From Rhynochetos jubatus (taxonomy: Eukaryota; Chordata; Aves; Eurypygiformes; Rhynochetidae): 64,000 bases of DNA. The stretch's first letter is position 1. Each line of letters opens with the position of its first letter. The notes under the pieces are model-generated. The model was given only the letters and a program-made list of their open reading frames with translations. It made no database searches and was not told the origin of the DNA. The stretch is from the NCBI GenBank assembly GCA_027574665.1, contig CM050677.1, positions 372,001 through 436,000 of the forward strand, in the 5' to 3' direction. Of this stretch, positions 49,888-60,574 are shown in pieces. The position numbers and the translations under genes are program-made.

Positions 49888-50702
49888 AGGAGTGGCCGCC
49901 ACGCCAGGCCGTGCTGATGTCCAGCGTGCCCTGGCCAGGCTGGAGAGCTGGGGGGGAGATCTAATCCTGCATCTGGGGAGGAACAACCCCCTGGATCAGC
50001 ACAGGGTGGGGGCTGTTCTCTTGGAGGGCAGCTCCGGGGAAAAGGACCTTGGGGTCCCGGTGGCCAGCAGGATGACCACGAGCCAGCAGCGTGCCCTCGG
50101 GCCAAGGAGGCCAGCGGCACCCTGGGGGGCATTAGGGAGAGCGTGGCCAGCGGGTCGAGGGGAGTTCTCCTCCCCCTCTGCTCTGCCCTGGGGAGGCCTC
50201 CCCTGGAGGGCTGTGTCCAGCTCGGGGCTCCTCAGCCCAAGGCCAAGGAGCTGCTGGAGAGGGCCCAGCGCAGGGTCACCGCGATGGGGAAGGGCCGGGA
50301 GCCCCTTCCGTGTGCGGGAAGACTGGGAGAGCTGGGGCTGTTCAGCTGGAGAAGGGGAGGCTGAGGGGATCTGATCAATGCTGATCAAGAGCTACAGGGG
50401 GGGTGTCAGGGGAGGGGGCCAGGCTCTGCTCAGGGGTGCCCAGTGACAGGACGAGGGGCGATGGCCATCGACTGGCCAACAGAAGGTTCAGCCTGAACGT
50501 GAGGAAACCCTTCTGCCCTGTGAGGGTGCCAGAGCCCTGGGACAGGGCCCAGAGAGGGGGGAGTCTCCTTCCCTGGAGCCTTTCCAGCGCCGCCTGGACT
50601 GGTTCCTGTGGGATCTGCTCCGGGGGATCCTGCTCGGGAGGGGGTTGGACTGGGTGAGCTCTGGAGGTCCCTTCCAGCCCCTGACACTCTGTGAACCTGT
50701 GA
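49888..50702 (+). mobile_element. CR1 LINE, 5'-truncated copy (subfamily A, copy 2) inside the LRFN3 intron
   Basis: It carries the C-terminal end of ORF2 ('LHLGRNNPLDQHR' to 'LGLFSWRRG') and the 3' region, ending 'ctctgtgaacctgtg'. It reaches roughly 40 bases further 5' than its near-twin at 2,335-3,100, with different sequence upstream of the shared part. Confidence 0.94.
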
Positions 50703-52860
50703 AGGCTACACACTTCTCCTTATTCATGGAGCTGAAAATAGCCTCGTATTACCAGAAAAGCTGATAGAAATCAAAAATGTATTTGGTCTTATTGAACAAT
50801 TGTACAGATTTTGCACAGGAGATCAGAAAGGCCTTTGTTTAGAGCCTCCCTTTTGATGGCGCCTGTGATAAAGTGGTTCAGCAGTAGTTGGACGCGCTGT
50901 AGCACGGCATACACAGTACATAGCTTTCCATGGTAATTAGCCTGAGTTAAATACTGAACTCTTTTCTGGGTAATCCTGGCAATAATGCAATGCAGAAAGT
51001 TGTTTGAGAGCAGAAAAGTGAGCATCAAAGGCTGCTGAATAAGGCAAATAATACGGACATGAAGCTAGAAAACACTAGTTTGCATAATTTTTGCAATTAC
51101 ACCCCCCCCTCACAGATGGGCAGGCTCCTAAAGACTAGAAGGATGCTTTTCTGTGTGGTGTTTTCTTTCTACTCCTGTTGCTCAGCTGGCCTTCTAAACA
51201 GGGCTGTCTTCTGCAGAGGTGAGCTGTGACATCCCTCATTCCTTTACACGTTGTGCCCTGAGGTTCTGTGGTGGTTTTGTTGACGTCGAGCGATTTCAGA
51301 CCTTGTGCCGTGATTAGATGTGGTTGCCAGCAGTATTTTTCTGTGAGGCATGACTGATTTCAAAGCCTTTTAGTGTTGAAAGCAGACAACTAAAATCTCC
51401 ATCTTCTCCGTTGCATCCTTTTGTATGACAAGCAAGAATTTCTACTCATTCTCAGCGTAAGCTGGTGTTTGAACGGAGGGAGGAATGCAGTCAGGCCGAG
51501 CCACCGTGCTCTCTTGCCGTGTTCGGTCACTACGAAATGTGCCTGAACAGAAGACTAAAAAGTTAATTAGATATTCGTCTGATAATTGATAATGGTATAC
51601 ATTTTAGGAAGGTGAATGTCAAGCCACAGAGCAAACTGAGCGGTGCTCTGCGCAGCACCAGCCACGCCTGCCAGCTGAGCATCAGGAGCCGCATTCACGT
51701 GGAGGCGGGGGGAGAATCACCAGCTACACACTACCAAATGTTGTACCTGGGAAAGCCAAGGATCGATGAATTCCCTCCTGGAGCCCTGGTCTAGTGAGAC
51801 AATACAACCTAGGTGTTTTCCTTGGTACGGTGCAATGTTATTTAGTGACATCACTGAGTTAGATATATGGGAGAAAGGAAGGAGCAAGGAGCACGGCGTA
51901 CTTTGAGGATTCAGTGGTCAGGCGGTACAGGAGATGTGCAACTGTAGAGCAACAGTCACAACAACAGGCTTGTTCCGTAAAGCAGTCCTCGCAGGTCCAA
52001 GGAGGGATGTCGATGCTGGCGGCTCGGAGACCTCGTTCCGCCGTCACTCCGAATGAGTAACAGCGGCCGTGAGGAATTCGAAGGGCCGGTTCTGCTGCTC
52101 TGCAGCACTCGCCAGCTTCGCACGTTTCCTCCCACGTTAATGCTGGATTAAATTTCACGTGAGGTACACGCTAGGAGTTGTTAATGTAGTTTGGGCGTTT
52201 CGATCCAACAGGGGAATATTTGTGTAGTTTCCCCTCGAACCGCGTTTGCTCTGTGGTGAAATCCCGTTAGCCTTAAAACCCGGCTTGTGGCCAGATTCTG
52301 CGGAGGTCGGGAAACCGTTGTTGGCGGTGACAGAACAATCTCAGTGTTAGGGCTGCGTCGAGGTAAGGAAGCCAGTACGTGCTGTTAGGGGGCTACAGAA
52401 GACGCCGCTTAATTGCAAGTGCACACACTTTGATTGCTCTTGGTTGCCTGCTTACGAGACACTGAGCGTCGTGATGATGGAAATAAGGTTCACCTGTGGA
52501 CCAAAGGTTTGAATTTAGCCTTTTTCCCTTGATCCTCAAAGCGTGCTTCCTGTGGATGGAAAACTACAGAAATACATTTTAAAGTGTTTGATTTTTATCC
52601 TTTTCTGCCATGTTGCTTCAGTTCCTTTGCTTCTCCTAAGGCGGACCGTGTTGCGTTGTGCACCGGGCATGTGGTCCCCTTTAGTGCTGCAGCTGTGGGA
52701 ATTTAAGACAATGCAGGTGAAAACGATAGATGAAGTGTGACTTGCCCTCTGGCCGTTGGTGAGCGCGTGCACTCTCGCCCGTGTTTGCTTGAAATGGCCG
52801 TAAGAGCTCTCCTTAGGTTCGATCAACCTGGATGTTCACTGTACTCATCTTCTCTTCCAG

Positions 52861-53371
52861 GATGATTCCAGCTGCTAGTAAATCCTTCTTCTTGACTGAT
52901 CTGGTTGCAGGACGTGAGTACGACCTCTGTGTTCTTGCTGTTTATGATGATGGATTGACATCTCTGACCGCAACCCGAGTGATCGGATGTGTGCAGTTCA
53001 CAACCCAGGAAGAATACAAACAGTGCCGATCCCTTCACGCCCAGTTTCTTGGAGGAACCATGATCATCATTATTGGGGGGATCATCGTGGCTTCAGTTCT
53101 TGTTTTCATCTTCATCCTCCTCATGAAATATAAAGTCTACAACAACCACCACAAAAATAAGACCACTAAAGTCAATAATGTCTGCTCTCAAACCAACGGA
53201 AGCCAGAGTGGCTCGATGGCTCGATCCACTTCCAAACTTGCAGAGAGGCAGGAAAGTTTGCACCAGGAATGCTCGGGCTCTTCCGTCAAAGGAAAAACTG
53301 TTGTAGATTTGGATTGTGAAAAAGTGACTCCAACCAACACAACCTTTTTAACAACCGAGGCGTTACCTTAA
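52861..53371 (+). CDS. LRFN3: LRFN3 (SALM4) coding exon 2: FN3 end, transmembrane segment, cytoplasmic tail
   Basis: It continues Arg459 with '[20 protein letters not shown]', the second half of the FN3 domain, then '[20 protein letters not shown]'. A strongly hydrophobic segment at residues about 526-547 ('[20 protein letters not shown]') is the single membrane span. A basic stop (K-Y-K) and an 80-residue tail follow. The tail includes 'VCSQTNGS', conserved in the family, and 'VVDLDCE', close to the end of mammalian LRFN3. The last residues, TEALP, are not a PDZ-binding motif; SALM4 and SALM5 lack that motif whereas SALM1-3 have it. The joined protein is 628 residues, the length I recall for human LRFN3. 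Stop TAA at 53,369-53,371. Confidence 0.95.
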
Positions 53372-53916
53372 CGGCCATTTGATGGAGCAGGACACGCCAA
53401 GGTGGTATTGCTTGAAACATTTTAATGCGAGTGGTTGTATTTTAAGCTTCACTACTATTGTCTATTTTTAAGATCAGATGGTTTAAAAAATATTTTTTTA
53501 ATCTGTATACAGTTCTTGCATTCTTAACTATTTTGTTTCAATATATTAAATATAAGTGTGTGATTTACAAGATTTTTTTACTGGTTCTTTTATAGCATAC
53601 ACCTCTGGTACCCAGGCGGCAGCATAGCTAAATTCTACTACGTTTGTCTTTGGTGAAATGAATTGTTTTTTCGTTTGGTTACCGACCAGCAGCAAAATCG
53701 TACTCTCAGGATCCTCAGACTTCCTTTTCTCATGGCAGAGTCACTTAGGAGCTTAAACTACTCATCTCTTCGAGGAATGATTTGTTAGAAGAAGTTGCCA
53801 GCTTCTCAATACCGAGTTATTTTTTGCCATAGGTGTGTAATATACATGCTGCTCACAAACGAAGTAAAATTAGCAGAGGTTCCCTGTAGGGGAAAAAAAA
53901 ATACTCTTAAAATAAA
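53372..53916 (+). other. LRFN3: LRFN3 3' untranslated region (inferred)
   Basis: AT-rich sequence after the stop codon. A variant signal attaaa is at 53,545-53,550 and a standard AATAAA at 53,911-53,916. Either could end the transcript; a longer 3' UTR cannot be excluded. Confidence 0.55.
53911..53916 (+). promoter_or_regulatory. LRFN3: candidate LRFN3 poly(A) signal AATAAA
   Basis: First canonical hexamer after the LRFN3 stop codon, 540 bases downstream. Confidence 0.5.
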
Positions 53917-56239
53917 GGAGAAAGAAATCTGAAAGTACTTCAAGTGCTTTAGCATATTCTCTCCATTATCGAGTGGCACAGAGATACAAACAATACAAAA
54001 CGTTGTTGGCTTTGTAACAGCTGTTTTCTGTTGAGACTGTGCCTTTGAGAAACCGCTCGGTCTTGGTGGTCTTTGTTCGGGCGGGACACAGACCTGGTTT
54101 TGTTCTTTCTAGACTGTAAAACTTCCCACACAAACCGGTTGAAATTCGATGTGTTTGTAGACGTTTTTGCTATGCTGAAACACATGCCCTGGTGTCCCCC
54201 TCGGAAAGCGTACTGCTGAAGGTATTTTTTTCTTTTCTGTTGGTAAATTTGTTGACTGGGGACCCACAGATTAAAGCTTCCGTGTCCTGAGGCACACTGC
54301 ACTATGTCACTGTAACACTGCATCCTCAGATGGCTTTGGTATCAGTCTCTTATTTCTGTAATAATGCATGACGTGAATTGTAAGTGGCTGGTGGAGGAAT
54401 TATGTGAATGTGTCTGGTCAAATCATTGTAACGCATCATACGGAGTGATGAAATGTTGTTTCAAGGGATACTTTCAGATTGAGACAGGCCCAAAGTTTAG
54501 GTCTTCATATAACTTTCACTGAGCCTATGAGGAGCTGGTGACCTCAACTAAACAAAATATCCCCTCTGTCATCCTCATGGGCTGGTGGTTTTTCGTTTTG
54601 TTTAGATACTTGGCTTTGAAAGCCAAACAAGAGAAAAAGAATACCTTTTTATTAAACCTCAAGAAATGGAATGGAAAGCAGTTGACAGGAGTGGCTTGTA
54701 AACCGAGTGACTGGCTTGTGTCTTTTAAGGGGATGGGGTCACAACTTAGCAATTAACAGAAAGAAAAGTATTTATCCTATAGTTGTCCCTTTAACAGACT
54801 ACAAATATTTATCCTGTTTGGATACGAAAGAACGGATCCAGAAAAGTTACCTGGCAGACAGCCAAAAGCTGCTGAGCTACACAGCAATCAGGCACTCTTT
54901 TTTAGTACAGTTAGTCTGACTGCCAGAGTGTGGGGCATGTTTTGATGTTTGAGGCCTGTGTTCTGATTTAATTCTCAAACATAAATGGAGGGAAGAGTAG
55001 TTTGGGGGATTCTGTTATCCGGTATTCTTGTGGCAGTGGGGTCAAACTGGGTTAGTTTTCCTTAAAAAAAACCAAAAAGCTGTATGTGCAACTGTGCAAA
55101 TGGGTACTTCTCGTTATGTAGATGATGGGGCCTGTGCTTTCCAGGATCTTCCTCTGGCTTCTGCCTGCCTTCCAGGGATGCTGACCCATCACTGGCACTC
55201 CTAAGGTACAACCACCTGAACCTGCCCATGGTCAGTGACTTGAAATGCTCTTGTAATCCCCACCTCTTCCAGAGTGCAAGTTCATCCGTCTTTGACCAGA
55301 CACAAAATCCAATGCTGGAATTTGAAGGTGTTTTCCTTAATTACTGCAGCCTGATTGGTATGAGTATCAGGAGTGACTCAACCCACCTGTATATTAAATC
55401 TATTTACTGGTAATACCCTGCCATTTTCTCCCAGTAGCAATTTCTGTCCTGCCCTTTTATTTGGGTCCTACTTGTTAAATATGAAAATGCTGCATTGCTG
55501 AGCAGCGTCAGGTGGGGTTCAGGGACTGCTGCTGCAAATGCTGTGTTTTAACATTTCATAGTGTGCATGTACTTACAGCCCCTGGGTATCACAACAGCCC
55601 CTGGGTATCACAACAGCCCAGCCTACCTCTTTTGTTGGCCCTCAGACCACAGGCAGAGGCAGCGTGTCAGCCCGTTCAGTAGCTGCTCTTCTGCGTTGCT
55701 CTCGGCTTGGCCACCTTGTAATGAGGGGAAGCGCTGAACCGGTGGGAGCTGTGCTAGCATCACCCGTGCCTGCATGCAGTAACAGAGACACTGGGTTTAA
55801 GTATTTCTCCCTTGGAAATGGAACTGGGGCTTGATGTGCTTCTCCAGGTTGTTTCAAGATGTCGAGGTTATGGAGAATGACTCACTGACTCCCGATGTCT
55901 CTGGAACAGAAGCAAAAAAGTGTGGAAAGCAGCAGGAAGCTGCTTCTGAAGCAATTACTCCTTCAGGAAGATTTGGGGGGAGGGGGAAATTGCCCAGAAA
56001 GAATGACATAACCAGTCCTGCACAGGACAACCTCATGTGAGTGGGGTGCAGCAGCTGAGGGCAGAGGGTACAGCAAAGGCCACGCTCCTCGCCTGCCCTC
56101 ATTCCTGCTGCTTCCCCTCACTGCTGCCTTTCTGGGCGTTGGCCTCTCCCGGTGAACGTGTCTGCAGACTTGGAGGAACCTCGCTCTTGCAGAGCAGACG
56201 GCGGCCTGCCCATCGCTCCGCGGCCTGCTGTACCTGGGC
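53917..56239. other. intergenic region between LRFN3 and the CpG island
   Basis: No recognised exon. A possible exon on the + strand at about 55,848-56,040 has a fair acceptor (gcttctccag|gttg) and an open frame to a TGA, but matches no family I know. A 19-bp tandem duplication lies at 55,575-55,612. Confidence 0.5.
55575..55612 (+). repeat. 19-bp direct tandem duplication
   Basis: Two identical units of acagcccctgggtatcaca followed by a partial third (acagccc). Confidence 0.9.
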
Positions 56240-56457
56240 TGGTTCGGTGGTGGAGGAATGCCGCCCCTCGGCAGCAGACAAAGCCCTGGCCCTCCCTCTG
56301 AGCTGCGGGACTACCGGCTCCCCCACGAGGTACCCGGTGCCCTCCCTGCGGCTCCGGGCTGCTCAGAGCCCCGCCGGGGCGTGGGGGGGGTCTTCTCCGC
56401 CGGACGCAGGTCTCGGCCGCCCCCGCGCGGCCGCCCCGCTCCCTCGCCGCGGGCAGG

Positions 56458-56467
56458 GCGCATGCGC
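56458..56467. promoter_or_regulatory. NRF1-type site 1
   Basis: Perfect GCGCATGCGC palindrome followed by A, fitting the known NRF1 consensus YGCGCAYGCGCR. It lies 57 bases from site 2. Confidence 0.75.
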
Positions 56468-56514
56468 ACTACGGCAGGCGGGAACAGCTGCGCGGGCACA
56501 GCTAGTTTCCTCGC

Positions 56515-56524
56515 GCGCATGCGC
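56515..56524. promoter_or_regulatory. NRF1-type site 2
   Basis: A second perfect GCGCATGCGC, embedded in a longer alternating CG run (cgcgcgcatgcgcgc). Confidence 0.75.
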
Positions 56525-56645
56525 GCTCAGGCCCGGGTGGGGGTACCGCTGGGGTCTGTGATGCCGGGCTGCGCTCCAGCCTCTGCGGGCGCTTCGGAGT
56601 GAAGGGGGGCAGGATGGCAGGCAGCAGGGTATAGATCTGTCCTCA

Positions 56646-56664
56646 GCATGCCGGGAGCTGTAGT
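56646..56664 (-). promoter_or_regulatory. ZNF143/SBS-type site
   Basis: On the - strand this reads ACTACAgcTCCCGGCATGC, which fits the known ZNF143-associated ACTACAnnTCCCnnnATGC motif of CpG-island promoters. It lies just downstream of the CpG peak. Confidence 0.7.
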
Positions 56665-56954
56665 CTTCCAGCACGGCACTTCTGGGCAGCCGTGTTGGCC
56701 TGTGGGCCACTCTGGGAGCTAATATCTTCTGATACAGCCCGGCTGTGTGGCCGGTGTGGTCAGAAGGGACAAAAAGTAGGATTTCCCTTAAGCTTGACTG
56801 AATCTTACACATTTAATGCCATCGAGGGGGAGAGGCAGGGCTCTGCAAAGCCCTGACCCACCAGGGATGCAGCCCTGCGCACACTCTTGGGTTCAGGGCT
56901 TTGGCCCCAGGTGCCTGCCCTCACCCCTTCTGCTCTTCTGCCTCCCTCTCCCAG

Positions 56955-59683
56955 ACCTGGAATGACTTTGGAAGAGACATGTTCGGCCCTATCTGCTATG
57001 GAGACATCCAGTTCCCAATCCTGGGACAGCTGCTGGCACCTCTCCTCATTTTCCTAGCTTCCAAGGATGTGACTGTGTGTCCAGCTTTCGATGCTCTTTT
57101 TGAACTCCTAAAATTCATCGAGCAGCAAAAAGGTAAGAGGAGTTGTAGTGGGCTGCATCTTTCTTCACACAGACATCTCCTGATAGACCTGCATCTATTC
57201 CATATCTCCTTTGTCCCTCTTGCTGCTTCCCATAGCATCCCACCTGTCATTTTGCTGCAGAAGCTGAGTGCTTTCCTGAAGTCCAGGACCTGTCTCTGCT
57301 GTTCTCTTTCCTCCTCCTTTCAGGATCTTGAACCCTGCTGTTCTGTGGGCCCCACAGCCAAAGCTACCATTCATTGATTCCCACGTCCCAGAGCCATGTC
57401 TTCCCTGTTAGTAAAGACCAGATCTACCTGTGCATCACCCCGGCGGCTCCCCCCCGTGCCTGTAGCCAGGATCTATTCCTGGCGGCCTCCAGAAATCTCA
57501 ACTGCTTGTGTCCTGCCATCCTGCAAGCAGATTTCAGGGCAGTTTGGTAAGCTTGCTGGCGAAGCTGCTGTGTCTTACTGACCTCTCTGTGTTTCCCCAC
57601 TGTTTAGGCAGGTCATTTCTCAAGGAAAAAGCACCAACGCTCGATTGGAAACGTGAGGCCACCTCCGTGCTGGATATGCCCACTGCTGGAGACCTTGCCA
57701 CGGTAATGAGCTTTCCCTTTGCTGGGATTCTTGTCGGTGGCATCCGCAGGGCTGGCGTGGCCTCGCTGTCCCTGGTGAGGGGGTTCCTGCTGTCCCTGAG
57801 CAAGGACGATGCGAGGGCTGCCCTCCAGTGTCCCAGCAGCAGCTCCAGTCCTCCTGGCCACCAGCAAGCCCTGGTTGGCTGGAGGGCCAAGCAGCGCCAT
57901 CAGGACACTCTCTGTGACTGTCTGCGCTCCCTCCTTTCCTCCCGTAGCTCTTTGCAAAATACCTCCAGCCTTCTGAGAGGACAGACATCGTCCTTGTGAC
58001 CATCGAGGCGATGAGAGACACCAGCATCTTTGAGAAGGAGGCAGCAATATACATGCTGAATGTGGCCATGAAAAACCCTGACTACTGGCTGGTGGATGTA
58101 AGTGGCCTGTGGCGGGGTTGTGCTGCCCTTCAGCCCTGTCAGGCCTTGTTCCTCCCTCCCTCCATCCCTCCCTCCCAGAGCCAGGGGCCTGGGGCACCTG
58201 AAGCCACCTTCAGGCAGCAGAGAGGGATGGAAAGGGCAGCTGAGGACATGGCTGCGCCATCCTCCCCTGTGTCCCCTCCAGGTGCCAAAGATCATGAGCT
58301 GCATCCACAAAAACGTGGAAGGCATCAACATGGAGTCAGCCCGGCAGAGCGTGGGGTCACTACTTCTCCTGCTGACCAATAAGTGCCCCACCGAAGTGGC
58401 CATCAGCCTGCCGAAGTTCTCTCCACGAGGAGACGGGTACTGGCCCTGACAGCCCCAAGGGCTTGTTCCCTGTTGGGAGAGAGGCCTGGAGACTCCCTGC
58501 CTGTCCCGGGAGACCCAAGGAATACCGCAGGACACCCCCCGAGGAGCAGGGCCCTCCTTCCCACCTGGCTTTCCAGCCTTGGTGGGTCACCCAGGCCCAA
58601 AGCAGCCCCAGCTGGCCAAGCCAGCCCAGAGCCCCCACACTCCTCCCTGCCCCAGTGCCATGCTGCTGTGGCTGAGGCAGCCCTGCTGACAGAGCTCTCT
58701 GGCTTGCAGCACTGCCCTGGCCATGTGGGAGGTGATGTTTTCCATCCCCCAGACTTTGGAGAAGATCTTAAAGGAGCTCCATGGAAAACTGTGGGAGGCG
58801 AAAGGACACAGCTGGTTCACCTCAGCCACAGAGGACACCTGCACCCCTCCCTTGGCTGTGAGTTACAGCAAAAAGCCTCCCTCACCTTCAGTGAGCCCAG
58901 CAGGCTCTGCCAGCATCTAACCGCTCGGTCTGCTTCAGCTGCTGGCCTCCAGAGAGTTTTGGTCAGAGGATTTTGGTGAGCAGTCCCACATCGAGAGCTA
59001 TGAGAGGCATCCAGACCTGGTGACGGTCATCTCCGTGTTGCTCAGAGGCCTCATCATGCTGTCAGAGAAACCTGTCATGGTGAGCAGGGTGGCGTCAAGG
59101 GGAGCAGCTGGAGGCTGGGGCAGTGGGTAAGGCAGTGGTTTGGCCTGGGCTGGGAGTCAGGCAGTGGGGTGACTGCTCCAAATGCTCTCCCTGCCATGGT
59201 GGGGACTGGAGGCTGCCTGGGGAGCTCTCCAGGCACGGAGGGGTCCCAAGCCATCTGCCCCTTCGGGCCTGTGGGCAAAGGGGGTGGCTGAGCAGGGGAC
59301 AGGGAGTCTTTGCTTTCCTGCCCTCCCCCTGCTCTCCCACATCCCCATCACTGTGCCCATGGCCACCACCAACTAGGAGGCTGCCACAGAGATTCCTGTG
59401 CCACCGCCTGCCAGGAAGCCAGACAGGAGGCTGCTGCTCAGTGGCCAGAGCATTCTTGCCAGGTGGGCCTTGACTGTTTCACAAAAGGGAAACTCTGTCT
59501 TTCATACAGGCCAGGAAAATGCACGTCCTCTTGCCACATGTCATGGAGTTCCTGCACGCTGTCAATGAAGACATCACGATGAAGGCCCTGGTGGTCTTCA
59601 GAAACGTCTTGGGTCACCTGAAGAAGAGAGAAGCGAGCCCCATCGCTCTGCAGCTGGTGGAGGAGCTCCTGCCCCTCTTTGAT
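56955..59683 (+). CDS. maestro heat-like repeat (MROH) family gene, partial, seven exons
   Basis: Seven exons with GT-AG borders and matching phases: 56,955-57,132; 57,608-57,702; 57,948-58,097; 58,282-58,436; 58,710-58,857; 58,939-59,079; and 59,510 to about 59,683. Together they give about 347 codons of HEAT-repeat sequence. Family phrases include 'PILGQLLAPLLIFLASKD', 'LQPSERTDIVLVTIEAMRD', 'AAIYMLNVAMKNPDYWL', 'TALAMWEVMFSIPQTLEKIL', 'ARKMHVLLPHVMEFL', 'MKALVVFRNVLGHLKK' and 'SPIALQLVEELLPLFD'. Bird MROH proteins normally have several hundred more residues before this part and about 200 after it ('SSQVREL...'). Neither was found here. After 'LPLFD' the usual splice donor is absent and the frame runs on into unrelated sequence and a minisatellite. 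The function of the family is poorly known. Intact exons suggest a recent truncation, a gene split by rearrangement, or exons I missed upstream. Confidence 0.85.
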
Positions 59684-59924
59684 GGCGTGGCCTGCACGAA
59701 GCCTCTGAGTCGATGGAATTGGGGTATCTCAGAGTTTGGAAAGTTCTGTGGGGCGTGGTCTCACGGGGGTGGGGACAGCACTAGTCCCACACCCTGCTCC
59801 TGTTCACCCTCACCCATTGGTGGGGAGTCAGAGGATCCTGGAGGGGGGTCCCTTTCTTCCCAGCAAAGAGGGGGTGACCCAGGGGAACACCGGGGATCAT
59901 GGCAGGAACCTGCCGTGACCCAGG
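59684..59924 (+). other. read-through from the last MROH-like exon into non-family sequence
   Basis: The frame stays open to a stop at 59,936-59,938, but the residues after 'LPLFD' do not resemble the family. A possible alternative end for the exon is the weak donor at about 59,725 (gg|gtatct). Otherwise nothing is recognised. Confidence 0.5.
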
Positions 59925-60362
59925 GAGTATTGGAGTGACCCAAGTGGAGTCTGGGGTGTCACAATGGGACAGTGTGGACCGTGGCGGGACCCTGGAGGGA
60001 CATTGAGGACTATGGGGGGATGTTGGGGTGAACCTAGGGGACACTGGGAACCCCGGGGGGTGGATCCTGGAGTGATGCAGGAGGACATTGGTGTGACCCA
60101 GGCACATCAGGGACCCTGTGGGGACCCAGGCTTACCCAAGGGGACACTGGGAACTGAGTGGGGACATTTCAGTAACCCAGGAGGACACTGAGGAACCTGT
60201 GGGGACTGTGAGCAGACCCACAGAAATATGGGGGATCGTTGGGGGACGATCAGTGGGTGAACCAGAGGGACACTGGGGTCTCCCAGGGGATCTTTGGGGA
60301 CTGTGGGGGAAACTGGGATTGACCCAGGAGGACACTGGGGACACAGGGGGGAAGGGGACACA
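59925..60362 (+). repeat. GC-rich minisatellite, unit about 42-45 bp (array 1)
   Basis: Degenerate tandem repeats built from phrases such as 'gggacactgggga', 'accctggggtgaccca' and 'ggaggacactg'. The same family recurs at 63,560-63,955 in the SNRPD2 intron. Units vary in length and sequence, so the array is not young. Confidence 0.85.
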
Positions 60363-60384
60363 TGTCAGGGAGGAGGAGAATCGT

Positions 60385-60560
60385 AGGAAAAGACAAGGAA
60401 GCTCGTGGATTGAGATAAGAACAATTTAATAATTGAGTATAAATGACTGAAGTAGCGATGCTAATAATATTAACAATACTACTAATAATATGTACTGAAA
60501 ATAATGGAAAATAAAACATACGATACAATTGCTCACCACCTGCCGAGCGATATGGCTTGC
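60385..60560. mobile_element. probable endogenous retrovirus LTR fragment
   Basis: AT-rich sequence ('gtggattgagataagaacaa', ataat-rich middle, 'caattgctcaccacctgccg') resembles a widespread bird retroviral LTR internal segment as I remember it. Only a partial, decayed LTR is present, with no internal viral genes here. It abuts the 3'-proximal end of the CR1 copy that follows. Orientation was not settled. Confidence 0.45.
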
Positions 60561-60574
60561 GGTATGGGGGTACG

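Larger units (their letters stand above)
42399..52860 (+). other. LRFN3: LRFN3 intron between the two coding exons
   Basis: A 10,462-base intron with donor gtaacc and acceptor tcttctcttccag. The junction is phase 2 (AG|G, Arg459), the place where the family splits the FN3 domain. It contains two CR1 copies (48,519-48,906 and 49,888-50,702). An AT-rich segment at 46,120-46,360 has homeodomain- and PBX/HOX-like words. I see no nested gene; the open frames inside are short and unsupported. Confidence 0.9.
56240..56600. promoter_or_regulatory. CpG island, probable promoter
   Basis: Dense CpG, the densest of the window, peaking at 56,400-56,530. It contains two perfect GCGCATGCGC palindromes, the core of the NRF1 site, and sits about 0.4-0.7 kb before the first MROH-like exon on the + strand. 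It has the look of a TATA-less housekeeping or bidirectional promoter. Which transcript it drives is not shown by the sequence. Confidence 0.75.

Noticed and set aside
55831-56040. Possible exon with a fair acceptor, 64 codons to a stop
   Set aside because: No match to MROH or any family I know, and no partner exon found. Listed only as a possibility within the intergenic region.
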